Below are positions 1-11,891 of a stretch of DNA of 64,000 nucleotides, in pieces. The position numbers and the translations under genes are program-made. Every line of letters begins with the position of its first letter. The stretch's first letter is position 1. The stretch is from Coprinellus micaceus (taxonomy: Eukaryota; Basidiomycota; Agaricomycetes; Agaricales; Psathyrellaceae), in the NCBI GenBank assembly GCA_951394405.1, contig OX596339.1, forward strand, positions 1,488,001 through 1,552,000, read 5' to 3'. Below the pieces are notes generated by a model. That model had not been told where the DNA came from. It saw only the letters and a program-made list of their open reading frames with translations, and did not search any database.

Positions 1-34
1 CCAAAACGCAACGAGAGGGAAAGCGCAAACCAGG

Positions 35-132
35 ATGGAGGCCCGAGACCGGATGCTCGGGACGAGCTCAATTACCCTGCGACAGATGGCTCGAAGCTCG
101 CTTATCTCCAAGCGCTCTTTCACCGTGCCTCA
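35..132 (+). other. possible first exon encoding a mitochondrial presequence
   Basis: An open frame from ATG at 35, with a second in-frame ATG at 53, encodes a stretch rich in Ser, Arg and Leu with almost no acid residues after the second Met (RQMARSSLISKRSFTVPQ). This is typical of a mitochondrial targeting peptide. It ends in a good donor, CAG followed by GTACGC at 133. If the donor is not used, the frame stops at 194-196. No matching second exon was found in the following 4 kb, so this may be chance or the remains of a gene. Confidence 0.2.
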
Positions 133-3100
133 GGTACGCGCCCGGAGGCGCCCAAAGCAGGAAGGAGTGCAGAATGCAAAGCTGGGCACCCAGTAGAGGA
201 GGGTGGCAAGGGCGTCGTGGTTAGATGTGGCGGGAGAGCGGGGTGAAGGAAGCGACAGGTATCTTGGCCCCATGATGCATGATGAGGCGCTCGAGCCACG
301 CCCTTGGGGGCATCGGGCATGGCACACACACCCGCTGCCTGGTGGCCTCCGCTCTGCAAGGCAATAGTCAGAGACTGAGTCAGGTTCCCCATATTCCTTG
401 TAAGGACAACAATTATGAGCGAAAACTCACGCTTATGTTTCTGCCCAGTCTGATTCGTCGTGTTGCTGACTGATGCGAGTTCCAAATCCAGAGAGTACTT
501 GGGCGTGATTAGTTTGACGTCCTGGCAGGACAAAGGGAAGCAAGGTGATGTTGTGAATGATGAATGGTATCTCTGAGAGAACGCGAGAGAGAGACAAGAG
601 AAAGAAGAGGGAGAGGGGTAGAACTCGAGAAAGCCTAGGCGCATGCCCGCGGGGGCCTGTGACAACGGAAAGATGGGTTGAGGGTTCCCTGGAAAAAGAT
701 TGGAACGGGGGGGAAAGTACACACCTACCTCGCGGCGAAGGTTTTGTGGGTGGGTGGTGACTGGGAATGGGAAAAGACACGGAGATGAACGAGGGAAACG
801 CGTGTCGAGGCTCCCATATGTCACTTTCCTGTCCGTTTTCCAGGGGTTCCGGGTCGTTTATGGAAATTTCCACCAAACACCAGGCTTCGTCGCGCCGAAT
901 GTCCAGTGACCGCTGGAATGCGACGGTTGGCAGGCCCTTCGTCGTCCGTAGTGCACCGCCGGTACATACCTACGGGAGCGAGGATTTTACGATCGCCATT
1001 CGCAACGAGCGGAAGGGCGCGCGTCACTATAGGCATCGCACCCAACCATCGCCGTTGTCGCGATCAGAGACTCGAGATTTTCGAGATTTGACCCCAGGTT
1101 AGCGACGATCCGCAGCCTATACTCCGGGCGGGTGCACTGCAGATGCACCAACGGACGGGGATTTCGAGGGCTGAACCGCAGCCAATGTGATATCAGGGTT
1201 TTTGCCCAATGTTACCCGGCGGGAGGAAGAGGGAAGGGAAAGCTAAAATGACTCCCTGAAATGGAGCGACTTCAGCTTTGGATAAAGGATTGCTTCGTGG
1301 GGCGAACCCAATGACTATGGCCCCATGGTGGTCGGGGCATGCGACCGAACGACGTCAGTGCACTCAGCAGGATGAAGATGTGCGGAGTTTTAATAGTGAG
1401 TTTTCGACAACAATAGCGGTGACGACAAGGGAAAGGTAATTGTCGGAGGTTAAATGCGGAATAAATAGAACTCGGAATATGTGAGGGGGGTTGGTGTGTA
1501 CTCCGAGTTGTTGTCTCCGTTCTGACTTGGATGGATCTAATCTCTAGTCACTTTACGGACAGATACCGTGCATTCCGTCTCCGTCGAGAAGAATCGCGAT
1601 TGTACTATACGAGGATACTATGACTCGCTTGGGTACCGCTTTTGCTTTCCGTGACCTCCCCGCCGTCCTCACGACAGTATGAAGGGAGCGTACGTATAAA
1701 GTCCCAGAGTTTCTGGGGCGATTGATCACGAGTGACCTTTGCCGATGAGAAGGAGGGGGAAGAAGGGCGATGCCATTCACATCCGCCCAACTGTTTCTCC
1801 GAGAATTTCTAGGGAGGATACCACGTACCACATAGCTACGCGTGCCCTAGCCCACGAGGGGGTGAGAGCGAGGGGCCAAGGGATTCGCGAGTTTGGCGCG
1901 CGCTTACTGCACGCGCGCCACGAGCCTGAGCCCGGGTACTATCGTACGGGGGGACAAATCCGAGTTGTGGGGGCTTGTGTGTCCACAAATAGCGCTGGGG
2001 GAGAAGGCGCTTGGAGTGCGACTAGCGCTCGAGCATCGGGCGCTCTGGGTCTGCGTTCGAGTCTCCCGGCACCTCGACATTAATCAACGGCCCCTTCCCA
2101 GTGGCATCGGACTGTCGTATGTCGTTCAAAGTGCATGCGCAGGCGACATTTAAGACGACAGTGCCGTACGCATAAGTTGATCGGGCCTGCCAGGCTAACC
2201 TGCGCATGATTCCCCTCTTGGATTTCATGAATCTTCAATCTCGGTACAGAACAGGACGACGTTGGGGCGCTCCAAACCTTATTCTTCGTGATAGCAATAT
2301 AGGCTTTTCCGAGTAGGTCTGTATCGCAGAGATAAGCAAACGAGAGAGGGCGTACGGGCGCCGTTCCGACTCGGAGTCGTCGCTTCATACTGCGCCTCGC
2401 GAGCGAACTGCGCAGATTCGCGCCCCGGATTTCCGAATTCCACGAGGAAGACGTACGGATTCATAACCTTACGAGTCATGGTCCCCATTTCCTGTAGTGA
2501 CCGCAGGGGGGGCACCACCTCGCACGCGACGACGGAGCACGTCATACCCACTTTGTAGTACCAAGATGAATCCGAGAACCGGCACGAGGGCGAGACCCAG
2601 ATGGGCCAAGCGTGCTTCTCATCGAAGTGAAGTAATTGAGGGAAGGAAGGAAGGGATATGGAATATGTAATCGAGGGAAGGTGGGAATACAGCTGTTTGA
2701 GAGAAACTGACCAGTTTGTCGGCCTGTATTGGCTTTACCTATCTTGGATCGAGGGACCGGGCGAGTGTAGGTTTGCACTAATGTGGGTTGGTTCTCCTCT
2801 GTTTGAGGTGGAGCATCAGGTCGCAGTATTGCCTGCTTTGAGCCTAATTCGCGAGGGCGTCCTACCCAGTGCAGGAGTAGCGCAACGCGTACGAAGTGTG
2901 TACCAGGGGCAGGTCGAACGGCTGGGTCGGCTCTGCTATCTTGAGTATACAAGACGAACCGAGAACGAACCTGAAGCGAACCTTATCTCCGCCAAGGGGA
3001 AGGTTAATTTCAGGAATGTTGGGTTCTGGTTGAGTTAACCCACTTGCCTGTTTAATCGAGGACGGGCGTTAACGGCGTTGGTTAATATGCGCTGTGATAT

Positions 3101-4270
3101 GGATGCCCAGGGATAACCCAGAGATACTGAAGGAGCTGGAGGATAAGGGCTCGGGTTTTTCTCCTACATTCCGTAGAGCTGGATTAGGATGGAGATGGTG
3201 TTGAGGTAGCTTGCAATGCAGCTGCTGTGGACGAGGGTTGTTTCCTTTGGGAGAGGGGTCCGTTCCGGTTATCATGCTGGATAAGTGACGTGCAGGGAGG
3301 AGACGTCGTATAACACTATCTGGTCGATATGAACGCCGATATGAACGAATAGGAATTGCTCAGACACACCTCCTATGTATGGGAATATAAGGCGGCCAGG
3401 GCGCTCGTCGCATGGCTTTCACCTCACCATGAACCTGGTGTAGCAGGCCTTCAAATGTCCTGTCGGGGTCAATAACTTGGAACGCTGGAGAGACGCAGTC
3501 TCCCATGTACCCTCTCCCCTGGAAACTGGGTGTGGTTCGGAGCTTGTTAACCACGATTTCTGTGCATGACGGAGAAATAGGGAAAAACGCACCTCGGGTG
3601 TGCTGCTGGTTTACCTCGAAATGCATGGCGCATGGGGGCTACGGTCGGAGCCTGGGATCATCAACCTTCCTGCCTGAACGAATCCACAGTGTGGGTCGGA
3701 ATGGAAACCAAGGCTGGAAAATCAAGGCGGTGAATTGGATGCCCTATTCCAGGATAGTATGGTCTGTGCGCATGCCCCATTCCCGCACCCTTCGACGAGG
3801 CGTGATGGTGATGCCTGCTCAAAGGGATGGGATATCTATATGTGATTGGATCTCCGGTTAGTGAGAGGCTCGCGAAGCTTCCCTGTTCTCCTCGGTGCGG
3901 GGACGGACCTTACATTTTGAGCGAAGGAAGCGTTTCCGCTGTGTGGTTGAAATTCAAAGTCAGTGGAATGGGGCAATGGGACCATCGCTGGACTAGTGGT
4001 CCTCGGTGTGCTACCAGTACGCGGACGCCTAGAGGGGCGCTAGTGGTAGCAACCGATCAGACATTGAGTGATAGGGGGTGAGTCTGGTGGGCTAAATTGA
4101 CTGGCAACGGCTCGTTGGAAGGGGCCGCCGTTGGGCATGCAGCTGGAGGAGAGTCGGCGAGAGATACAAATACCGCATCCTCGAAATCCAGAGTCAGTCT
4201 CGTGGAGAGGAGCCAGAAGAGGAGAGACCCCCCTTATCGTCGCACCCCCAGAGACCCCCCTTGTGTTTCG

Positions 4271-4305
4271 GATTCGGCGGCAGATGCCGCCGCGGGGGCC
4301 GAATC
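4271..4305. repeat. nested inverted repeat, hairpin potential
   Basis: The outer arms are GATTCGGC (4271-4278) and GCCGAATC (4298-4305). An inner perfect 7-bp pair, CGGCGGC (4275-4281) and GCCGCCG (4286-4292), has a 4-nt loop. Inner and outer stems share bases, so they are alternatives. It lies about 400 bp upstream of the SWI1 start codon. Function is unknown. Confidence 0.5.
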
Positions 4306-4686
4306 GCTGGGGCTTCGACGATGGTACGTGGGGTCGACGTCGAGCAGAATGGGGCCATGGGCGGTGTCGAGGACGTCGTGGAGGACGGCGAGGAGGATGA
4401 ATTGAAATGGGGTTCTGGGCTGAGTATGAAGTGAAAATGATGAAAATGAAAATGGGCAGTGTCAACTCCTGCAAACATTCAGGCAGCCACCACAGCCCTG
4501 GACTAAGAGTTGCTCGTTTGGCTCCCACCACCACGACTCCCCCACTCAGCCCCGACCGCTGCCCCTCCCAGCCCCGCCCCTCCCGTCCTCGAGCTCGTCG
4601 TCGTCAACGGCGGCCACACCCACAAGCGCCCCCGCCCCTGTGCGGCATCCACAGCGCCCCGCCCTCCACACCCCCTCCCCCGGATA

Positions 4687-7600
4687 ATGGCAGATCGGAC
4701 CCCCCAATACAACATGGGTCCGCAAGGCTTCAACACCATGCTCCAGCAGCAGCACGCCCAGCACCAGGCCCAGCAGCAACAGCAGCTTCAGCAGCAGCAG
4801 GCCGGCCAGCAGCAACCACAGCCCGACTCCCACCCCGGCCCAGGTTTCCCCGCCCTATGGCAGCAGCAACAGTCGATGCAGCAGCAGTTTAGGCCGCGAA
4901 GTGGTGCTGGTGTCGCTTCTAATCAGGCCCAGGTGTGTATAGCGTCTAATCCTCTCCTCTCCCACCCCGCCCCATCCCACCCCCCGACGCGACCATCGAC
5001 CCGCACTCGCTCCCCCGGGGTCTGGCGTACGGCCGCTCCTATCCGTGCGCACCAACCCTTCCGATGCTTCTCCCCCGCCGTTTCCCCAATTTCCCCTTCC
5101 CTGTTCCAGCAGTCCGTTTAATTCTCTCCGGTCTGCTTATCAATGATGCTTCTCAATCTGCTCAAATTTTCCCTAATTTATGCTGATTTATCTCCCCCAG
5201 ATGAACGAACTTATAAGGTCGCAAAACATGGCCCGTGTAGCGAGTGGTCAGCAAATGCCGTTTGGGATGCCTGGTGGGATGCCCAATATGGGAGGACAAC
5301 AGCCGTTTCACGACCCATCGTCCAATCAGTCCGCAAACGGAAACATGCCAGGTGGTGGTTTCCCAAACCTCGGTGGAATGATGAACACAGGCATGAACCC
5401 CGCCCAGGCTCAGCAACAGCGAGCCAACCACCAACGCCAGCTCGACATGATCATGGCTCACAACAGCCAAAACAACCCCTCCATGAACTTTGCCAAGTTT
5501 TCCCAGAGTCAACTTCCTCAACGGCCGGACCAGCCTCAGCAGCACCCTCCTCAACCACCCTTTCTAAACCCCACCATGAATCATGCGTCGCCCGATATCT
5601 TCTCACCAGGCATGTCGAACGACCCTCGACGCGGCTCACCATCGAACCCCCCCAACTCCATGCCTAATATGCCTGCTTCCAGCCCACTCGCCCAGGCTCA
5701 GGAACGTGCAAACCAAATCCGAATGGCTATCCAGAACGAGGAGAACATGGCCAACCAACTCAAGCTGAAGACGCAACGAACACAAACCGTCACAGAGGAA
5801 GACAGACTACAGCATGCGAAGTTGATGGCCGGAGTGACCCAGAAGAAGGAATATTTAGTTAAGCTTGTGGCGATGATCCAGCAGGGTTCTATGTGAGTAG
5901 TATCGCACCGATACCCTTGGGATCGCGCATTGACGAGTATGGTAGACCCCAGCAACTGCCTGGAGGCGGAAATGGCGCCCCTGGGCCTAGTTGGAACGGA
6001 CAAGGCGGGAACGGTGCACCATTCGACCAAAATATCCAGCGGAATGCTACTCCCATGCAGTCATCTCAAGGTCCACCGACAGGCTCTCTTCAAGGCGGCA
6101 ATCCCGGCATGCCGAAGCCCCAGACTCCCTCGAATCAGCAGGCGGGGCTCCCTCAGAATCAGCAGCAGCTCACCCCACAACAACATCCTGGTCAACAGCG
6201 CATGGGACCACCCCACGGCGGCAACGGCGGCGGACCCCTTCCAACAGGTGCGATGGGTGGTCAACCAGTGTTCACACAGCCCATGAATGTGCCTGGTCGC
6301 TCGACACCCCAAATGCCAGGAGCAGGAGGCAGCGGCATGGCCTCGAACCCTGGACCCGGTTGGCAACCACACCCTCTCGAACGCGGCCCATTCGAACGCA
6401 CCCTCAAGTCGTTCTTCCAACAACGGAGCTTCGTATTGGACCCTTCATCTCTGGTGATCGACAGCCGGCAAGTGGATCTCTACCTTCTACACCGAATTGT
6501 CTTCGAAATGGGTGGTTTTGGCAAGGTAACCTTTTTCGTGTGCTAACGCCGTAATCTTGACTGACTGTCGCTACAGATTGAGGCTACGAACGCGTGGGAT
6601 GTTGTCGGGGGGAAACTGGGTTTCGTGAACTTCCCTGGAAGCGACGGGCAACCGCCGCGCTCAGGCCCTGGAATCAGCCTCCAGATTACCCAGTACTACA
6701 AGGACTACGTACAAGCATTCGACGCTGCCTATCTCCGGACGATGCTGGAAAGTCGTATCAAGGCCACCACCGGCCAGCAAGAATTGACTGAACAGCATCG
6801 CAATCAAGCCTATGTCATGGTCAGGAACTTTACCGGTTTCGACCTTGGCCGGGTGCAACAGGCCCAGAAGATGAACGAGCAACATTTGTCTCAGCTCGTC
6901 AGCTTCGCCCATCGTACCGTGCCAGAACTTCGCCAAATGAGCATCCCCGAGAATATCATCCAAATGGTTGAGGCCCGTCGATCTGATCTACAGCGACTCT
7001 ACCAGGACCAAGTTAACTTCAAGAACATAGTACAGAACGGCAACGGCGCGATGCGACCCGGTCAACCGCAGTCCCTTATGCAGAACGGGGGAGGTGGGCC
7101 AGGAGGAATGGGCGGTCGTCCTATGCAGCCACCGTTTGGAGCTGCGGCGGGAGGCCTTCCGGGTCAGATGCAGGGCCAGAGAATGCTAGCTCAAGGAGGG
7201 ATGCCGAATGCCCAAGGGAACTTCATGGATGCGAGGATGCAGGGGCAGCCGGGGATGATGGGAGGATCTGTAGGACCGCCGTTGCCTCAGCACCAACAAC
7301 CTGGGATGCAGCAGCGCATGATCTCTGGTATGCCTGGACATATGGCTGGGGGCCAGTTCCATGTTACCATTCCGACGAAGGAGCAAACCCAAATCGCGCT
7401 GGTGAATCTCGCGAAACTTCGGCGCGAAGCTTCGGAGGGTAAGTCGATCATTTGATATCTTTCCACGCCTTCTATTAACTCTATTCAAGCCATCCACCAT
7501 TTGCAAGCCATCGAAATACCTCCTGAGCAGAGAGCCGCGTACAACTCGCTGTTGGAGAGCGTGCACCGAATGACCCTCGACTTCGATCCCAAGCTGCCCA

Positions 7601-9192
7601 TCCTATATTCGCTGATCAAGAACGACGATCATATGAGGAGGATTATCAAAATCGTACGTCGGTTTTCTTCACCTCGTGTTTGCAAATACGCCTAACATTC
7701 GCCGTAGATATCCACTGTCCAGCTCCAGCGGAACCTGTGTTCCCAGAGTAGCCCTCGCATCATCATCAGTCTTGAAGCCTTGCGCGCCTCCCAATCGGAG
7801 CTCGTTCGCCTCAACGACGCATTCTCCCTCGCGATGAAGCAAGCAGACGCGATGCGACAAAATCATGGACCTCAGCAGCAGCACTTTATGCAGGGACATC
7901 CTCAGCAGTCCCAGATCCAGACGGCGATTCAGCAACACCAGATGCTGCAACACCAAGGTATGAACAGCATGTCCCCGCCCGGTGGCCAGCTCCAGGACCA
8001 CAGCCGCCCCCATATGCCCAACCAACAACATCCCCCTTCGGCCATCCCACATCCCCACGGCCAACCGCAACAAACCACCCCCAATCTCGCGCCCCAGCAG
8101 TTGCGCCTCCCGACCATGTCTCTCAATCCTCCACCACGCCGTCAGAAGCAGCCTGGCTCGGCCATGACGCCAGGCGCGATGCAGAGCCCCTCACCTGCGG
8201 CGGCAGCATCCACTCCCCCGAACGCCCCCACGCCTAGCGCAATGGTCTCCTCTCCCGCGCAAGTGCCCAAGTCTCCGAAGGCGAAGGCTCCTCCCAAAGC
8301 GAAGGGCGCCCCGTCAACTGCGAAGCGGAGGTCATCGAAGGTCGCGCCTTCGCCTGCTGCTACCGCGCAGACGCCATCGCAAACCTCACCCGAAGCTAGC
8401 ACATCCACGCCCGTTCAAGCGCACGCGAGTATCAAGAGGCAGAGGGAGGAAGATGCTGCGCCCAGTCCCGGTCCTGCCAATGGACCATCGCCGCCGAAGA
8501 GGGTCAAGATGGAAGAAATCCAGTCGATCTCAAGTCAGGCTCAGAAAAAGGCACCTGAAGCTGGTCCCTCCTCCGCCCCCATCAAGAAGGAAGAGATGTC
8601 CAACGAGATCTCGCACATTAAGACTGGCGAGGATGCGTCGCAGTTCTTGGACCAGGTGACAGAGCTTATTAAGTTCGCGGCGGACGGTGCCAGCACTCAG
8701 AACGCCGACGCGTTGAGCGGCGGTATCTCCGAAACGCTCGAGCTGTTGCTGAAGGGATGCGGACCTGCAGATACCGGAGCAGATGGTGGGAACCCGTACG
8801 CTAGGTTTGGCGAGATGAGTGCTCCTCCCAGGGATGGCACACCGCCGCCAGCGTCTTTGTTCGACGAGTTCTTCGACTTTTCGAATGTGGGGGAGGAGGA
8901 GGATTCGAAAGTGGATACGCCCGACCTCATTTCTTCGTCGTCGACGACTAATCCGAGCCCCGAGTCGAATGCGTCGGAGGTGTCAGATCCGCACCATCAC
9001 CAGTTCCAGCAGCAGTTCGGCGTGTCGACATCCGGAGGGAAGCAAGGGTTTGACGATGTCTCGGACGTGGTGCGGTTGGGCCACTGGAAGGAGATCGACG
9101 GTGGGGAAGCTGCCTACTACCAGCCGAACGACTGGAAGTGGGAGGGCCAGATGACGACTGTCGACCACCCGTGGGCGATCTTCAACCAGTAG
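4687..9192 (+). CDS. SWI1: SWI/SNF chromatin-remodelling subunit with ARID domain (SWI1-like)
   Basis: Six exons: 4687-4932, 5201-5892, 5946-6525, 6577-7438, 7490-7653 and 7708-9192, giving 1342 aa. All joins keep frame. The start is the ATG opening MADRTPQYNMGPQGF. The N-terminal third is rich in Gln, Pro, Met and Gly. An ARID DNA-binding domain at about residues 455-570 spans the third intron (PFERTLKSFFQQRS, FEMGGFGKIEATNAWDVVG). Further helical segments (KEQTQIALVNLAKLRREASE, AIEIPPEQRAAYNSLLESVH) follow, then a Pro/Ser/Ala-rich linker with basic patches and an acidic, Trp-containing C-terminus (GHWKEIDGGEAAYYQPNDWK). The architecture fits fungal Swi1/Sol1, the ARID subunit of the SWI/SNF ATPase complex in the nucleus. 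The Gln-rich tracts are typical of this family and fit activator binding. Family is well supported; the exact orthologue name is by inference. Confidence 0.88.
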
Positions 9193-10204
9193 TTCTTCTC
9201 GCCCCCCTTGTGGTTACGTTGTTTTCCGTTCCTATCTATTCGTTATTGCCGTCACCGCTTCAGTTTTCACCCTTTTTATTTGCTGCTCAGCTTCATATCT
9301 TATTCTTCCCATATTTCGTACTCTCGTTGCTTGCCCCCCCTCCCCACGCTTCCATCTCCAAGGGCCACATACGACGAGACTCTTCTACCTCTTCTCGTTA
9401 TGCGTTCCAAGTCTTCTTCCTTCTCGCTTTTGATAGTACCCTTCACCCCTTGCTCTTAATTTCTACCACCATCTTAGGCTATTTTATCACCTTTTTACTG
9501 TGGAACCAGATCCCCCTTGCGTTTTTGTTTAACTCTGTCAGGCCTACTACCCAACCAGTTCCCAGCACCATTCCCACATCCCCATTCCCACATCACTCTT
9601 CATTTCAATCCCCATCCCCATGTCTGTCATCTCTATATCTCTCTGTGTTGTCTCTCCGTCTCTCTATCTCTGTCTCTATCTCTCTGTCTACCTACACTCC
9701 CTTGCTGTGTTGTATTAAAACCTGTTGTACTCGCTATCGATACTTTTTGTCTTGCTGACTTATACTCCTCTCCATCTCTCTGTCCTTGGATCCGCATCTC
9801 TTTGGATGAATACTATTTAAATCATGCACAACATCGGAGTTGAGGTCCAGCAAATCCTTTCATTCGTAGACCCGAGACTCTGTCGACGCAAACTGAAGTG
9901 AATGCCTCACAGTAACGGAGGTTCCCTACTCTTGACAGGACATTTGCCGCGGCCCCAAAAAGGTTGAGGGGGCCCAATTTCTAACCATACCACACTTCGC
10001 AGTCCCACCCTCACTCATAACATGAAGTATATCCGCTCGTGAACAAAAGTTTGACCAATCCAACAGGGTCGTCGGACACAACGCAGGGGTTGTCGGGGAC
10101 CAACATGGACCCACCGCCTGTTGTTGCCGTGATCACTGTGCCACTCGTTCAAGAAACTCATTCAGCAACCACCACCACCACCACCTCTCCCCCACCCTTC
10201 ATGC
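9193..10204. other. intergenic: pyrimidine-rich 3' flank of SWI1 gene
   Basis: No gene is seen. From about 9200 to 9780 the + strand is strongly C/T-rich, with a TCTCTC-like low-complexity run around 9640-9700. This probably includes the 3' untranslated region of the SWI1 gene. The final 400 bp form the promoter of the F-box gene. Confidence 0.6.
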
Positions 10205-11641
10205 ATGGATTTGCGTACACTTCTAGCGCGCGAGGACCCCATCATGCGTCTTCCAGCTGAAGTGTTTATCCACATTTTCCAATACGTTGTCGGGGGAAAT
10301 GGCCCCGATCCTGATAGTGACGGATATATCGAACGACGAGCGAGACCCACGACTCTCTCGCACACCTGCTCTTGGTGGAGGGCCTTATCCCTCTCAAGCC
10401 CCTCGCTATGGACAGACGTGGTCATCGACAGCAGCTCGGGGCTTTGGTTCTCCTACCTCGAACGGTCCCGACCCCTCCTTGCCCGGCTCACAATCATCGC
10501 CAACAAAGGGATGGGTCAAAAGTTGGGCATCCTCGATCTCCTGAACGAGAAATTTATCGAGTCAAACGAGGATCTGCGTAGGATTTGGTCAATCACCCTC
10601 CTTGTCCGCAGCGAGGAGGATGAGGTCGCCGAGATGTTGAGGCCCTTCGACATCTGCGACTCCTCGGAAGGAGAACCCCTTCCCTCCCTTGTTTCGCTCG
10701 ACCTTCGCGCATCTCGGCCTTCAATCAGGGGAAGACTTGGACATACGACACATAGCGCCCTCAGACTATTTTCGAAGCCACTCAAGACACTCGAGTCAAT
10801 CAGCCTCACAGGGATCTGTCCCAAATGCGTTCTGAATCGCGAAAGCCTTCGAACTCTGGAGATACGGAGAACTTGGTCGCGCACGTTGATATCCTCCCGG
10901 ATGCTTCGAGATATCTTCGCATCATCGCCGTGCTTGGAAACCCTTATTCTCGGCCCAACCGAACAACACCACTGGGGCGAACCAGATGAGGAGCCAATAA
11001 AGGCCCCGTCCCTCAAGAATCTCATCCTGGCATTCTCATCTACTCCCCGCTGGACACCACCGAGCGACAACGAAAGTCCATTGGACGATCTAATCGCTCC
11101 AAACCTCGAGTACCTTGAAGTAGTATGTCCGACATTGGAAGGCATCGACCGTCTTCGGACACTCATCCTCCAGCGAGCTGGACAAGAGGGCGAAGGCTCG
11201 TCTCTTACTCTCATGATAAGCGGCCTCTCCTTGCAGTCACACTTCGAACACTTCGAGCGAGTCAGGCATTACCTCCCGATCCATATCCGCCCCTCTCTGA
11301 ACCTTCGCCTCTACCAAGGCGCACTATTGTGCCCAGATGAGGCGCACTACCAGGAACTGAAGGAGGGTGTACGAGAGCTGCAGAGCTTCATCCTCCATTT
11401 CAGCACCGAGTCAGGGAGCGACATGCGGCATTTGGCTGGGGTCCCCATCGAGATGAGGCGATTACCTTCTAGGAGAGGGTTCATACCCGTTGTAGTGCAT
11501 ACAGCGACGAACGATGGTGAGAGCCTCGCTAGGGTGGAAACAAATACTCGGTGGCCATACTTCGACGCAGCTGCTGTGAAGAGGTTGGCACACGAATCTG
11601 GCGAGGCACACTTCTTCGGGGACATTGATGAGATATCTTGA
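10205..11641 (+). CDS. F-box domain protein, single exon
   Basis: An intronless 478-aa frame. An F-box is visible at residues 13-72 (IMRLPAEVFIHIFQYVV, then TLSHTCSWWRALSLSSPSLW), the form common in agaricomycete F-box families. The remainder has leucine-rich, repeat-like spacing (LKTLESISLTGICPKCVL, SLKNLILAFS, LEYLEVVCPTLEGIDRL), which suggests a degenerate LRR substrate-binding part. Such proteins bind Skp1 in SCF ubiquitin ligases; the target is unknown. It is convergent with the inositol phosphatase gene, with 250 bp between the stops. The start is the first ATG that places the F-box near the N-terminus. Confidence 0.85.
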   Translation: MDLRTLLAREDPIMRLPAEVFIHIFQYVVGGNGPDPDSDGYIERRARPTTLSHTCSWWRALSLSSPSLWTDVVIDSSSGLWFSYLERSRPLLARLTIIANKGMGQKLGILDLLNEKFIESNEDLRRIWSITLLVRSEEDEVAEMLRPFDICDSSEGEPLPSLVSLDLRASRPSIRGRLGHTTHSALRLFSKPLKTLESISLTGICPKCVLNRESLRTLEIRRTWSRTLISSRMLRDIFASSPCLETLILGPTEQHHWGEPDEEPIKAPSLKNLILAFSSTPRWTPPSDNESPLDDLIAPNLEYLEVVCPTLEGIDRLRTLILQRAGQEGEGSSLTLMISGLSLQSHFEHFERVRHYLPIHIRPSLNLRLYQGALLCPDEAHYQELKEGVRELQSFILHFSTESGSDMRHLAGVPIEMRRLPSRRGFIPVVVHTATNDGESLARVETNTRWPYFDAAAVKRLAHESGEAHFFGDIDEIS

Positions 11642-11891
11642 AACCATTTTTGTGGTGTACAAACAGCCTAGTTTTAAAGAATGAAATAGACAGTAAATAT
11701 AACATAGGACTATGCAAAGGAGCGTGGGCGGCGTACTGTGCCATTCGAGCGAGCACTTCACAAGAAACATGAGTACGGTAAGGTGTGAGCAATGATGAAT
11801 CCAACAGAGAATGTGCGTTATACAGAACTGAAAGGAAAGAAGGGAAATCTGGCAGGGACACGGCTACAGCTCCAGCCTCGAAGCAGAAATC

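Larger units (their letters stand above)
1..4686. other. long region without a supported gene
   Basis: No frame here gives a recognisable domain or a coherent exon chain. The open frames are short, overlap on both strands and have the composition of chance frames. A possible first exon lies at 35-132 (separate entry). An inverted repeat (4271-4305) and a 12-bp direct repeat (4224-4235 and 4251-4262) lie upstream of the SWI1 gene. The last 200 bases are pyrimidine-rich and probably form the leader of that gene. Decayed transposon sequence cannot be excluded by reading. Confidence 0.6.

Noticed and set aside
120..3861. Several long open frames on both strands in the first 4 kb
   Set aside because: They overlap one another, have no recognisable motifs and show Arg/Pro/Ser-rich composition expected by chance in GC-leaning DNA.
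9640..9700. TC-rich tract as a coding low-complexity region
   Set aside because: It follows the SWI1 stop and lies in the probable 3' untranslated region.
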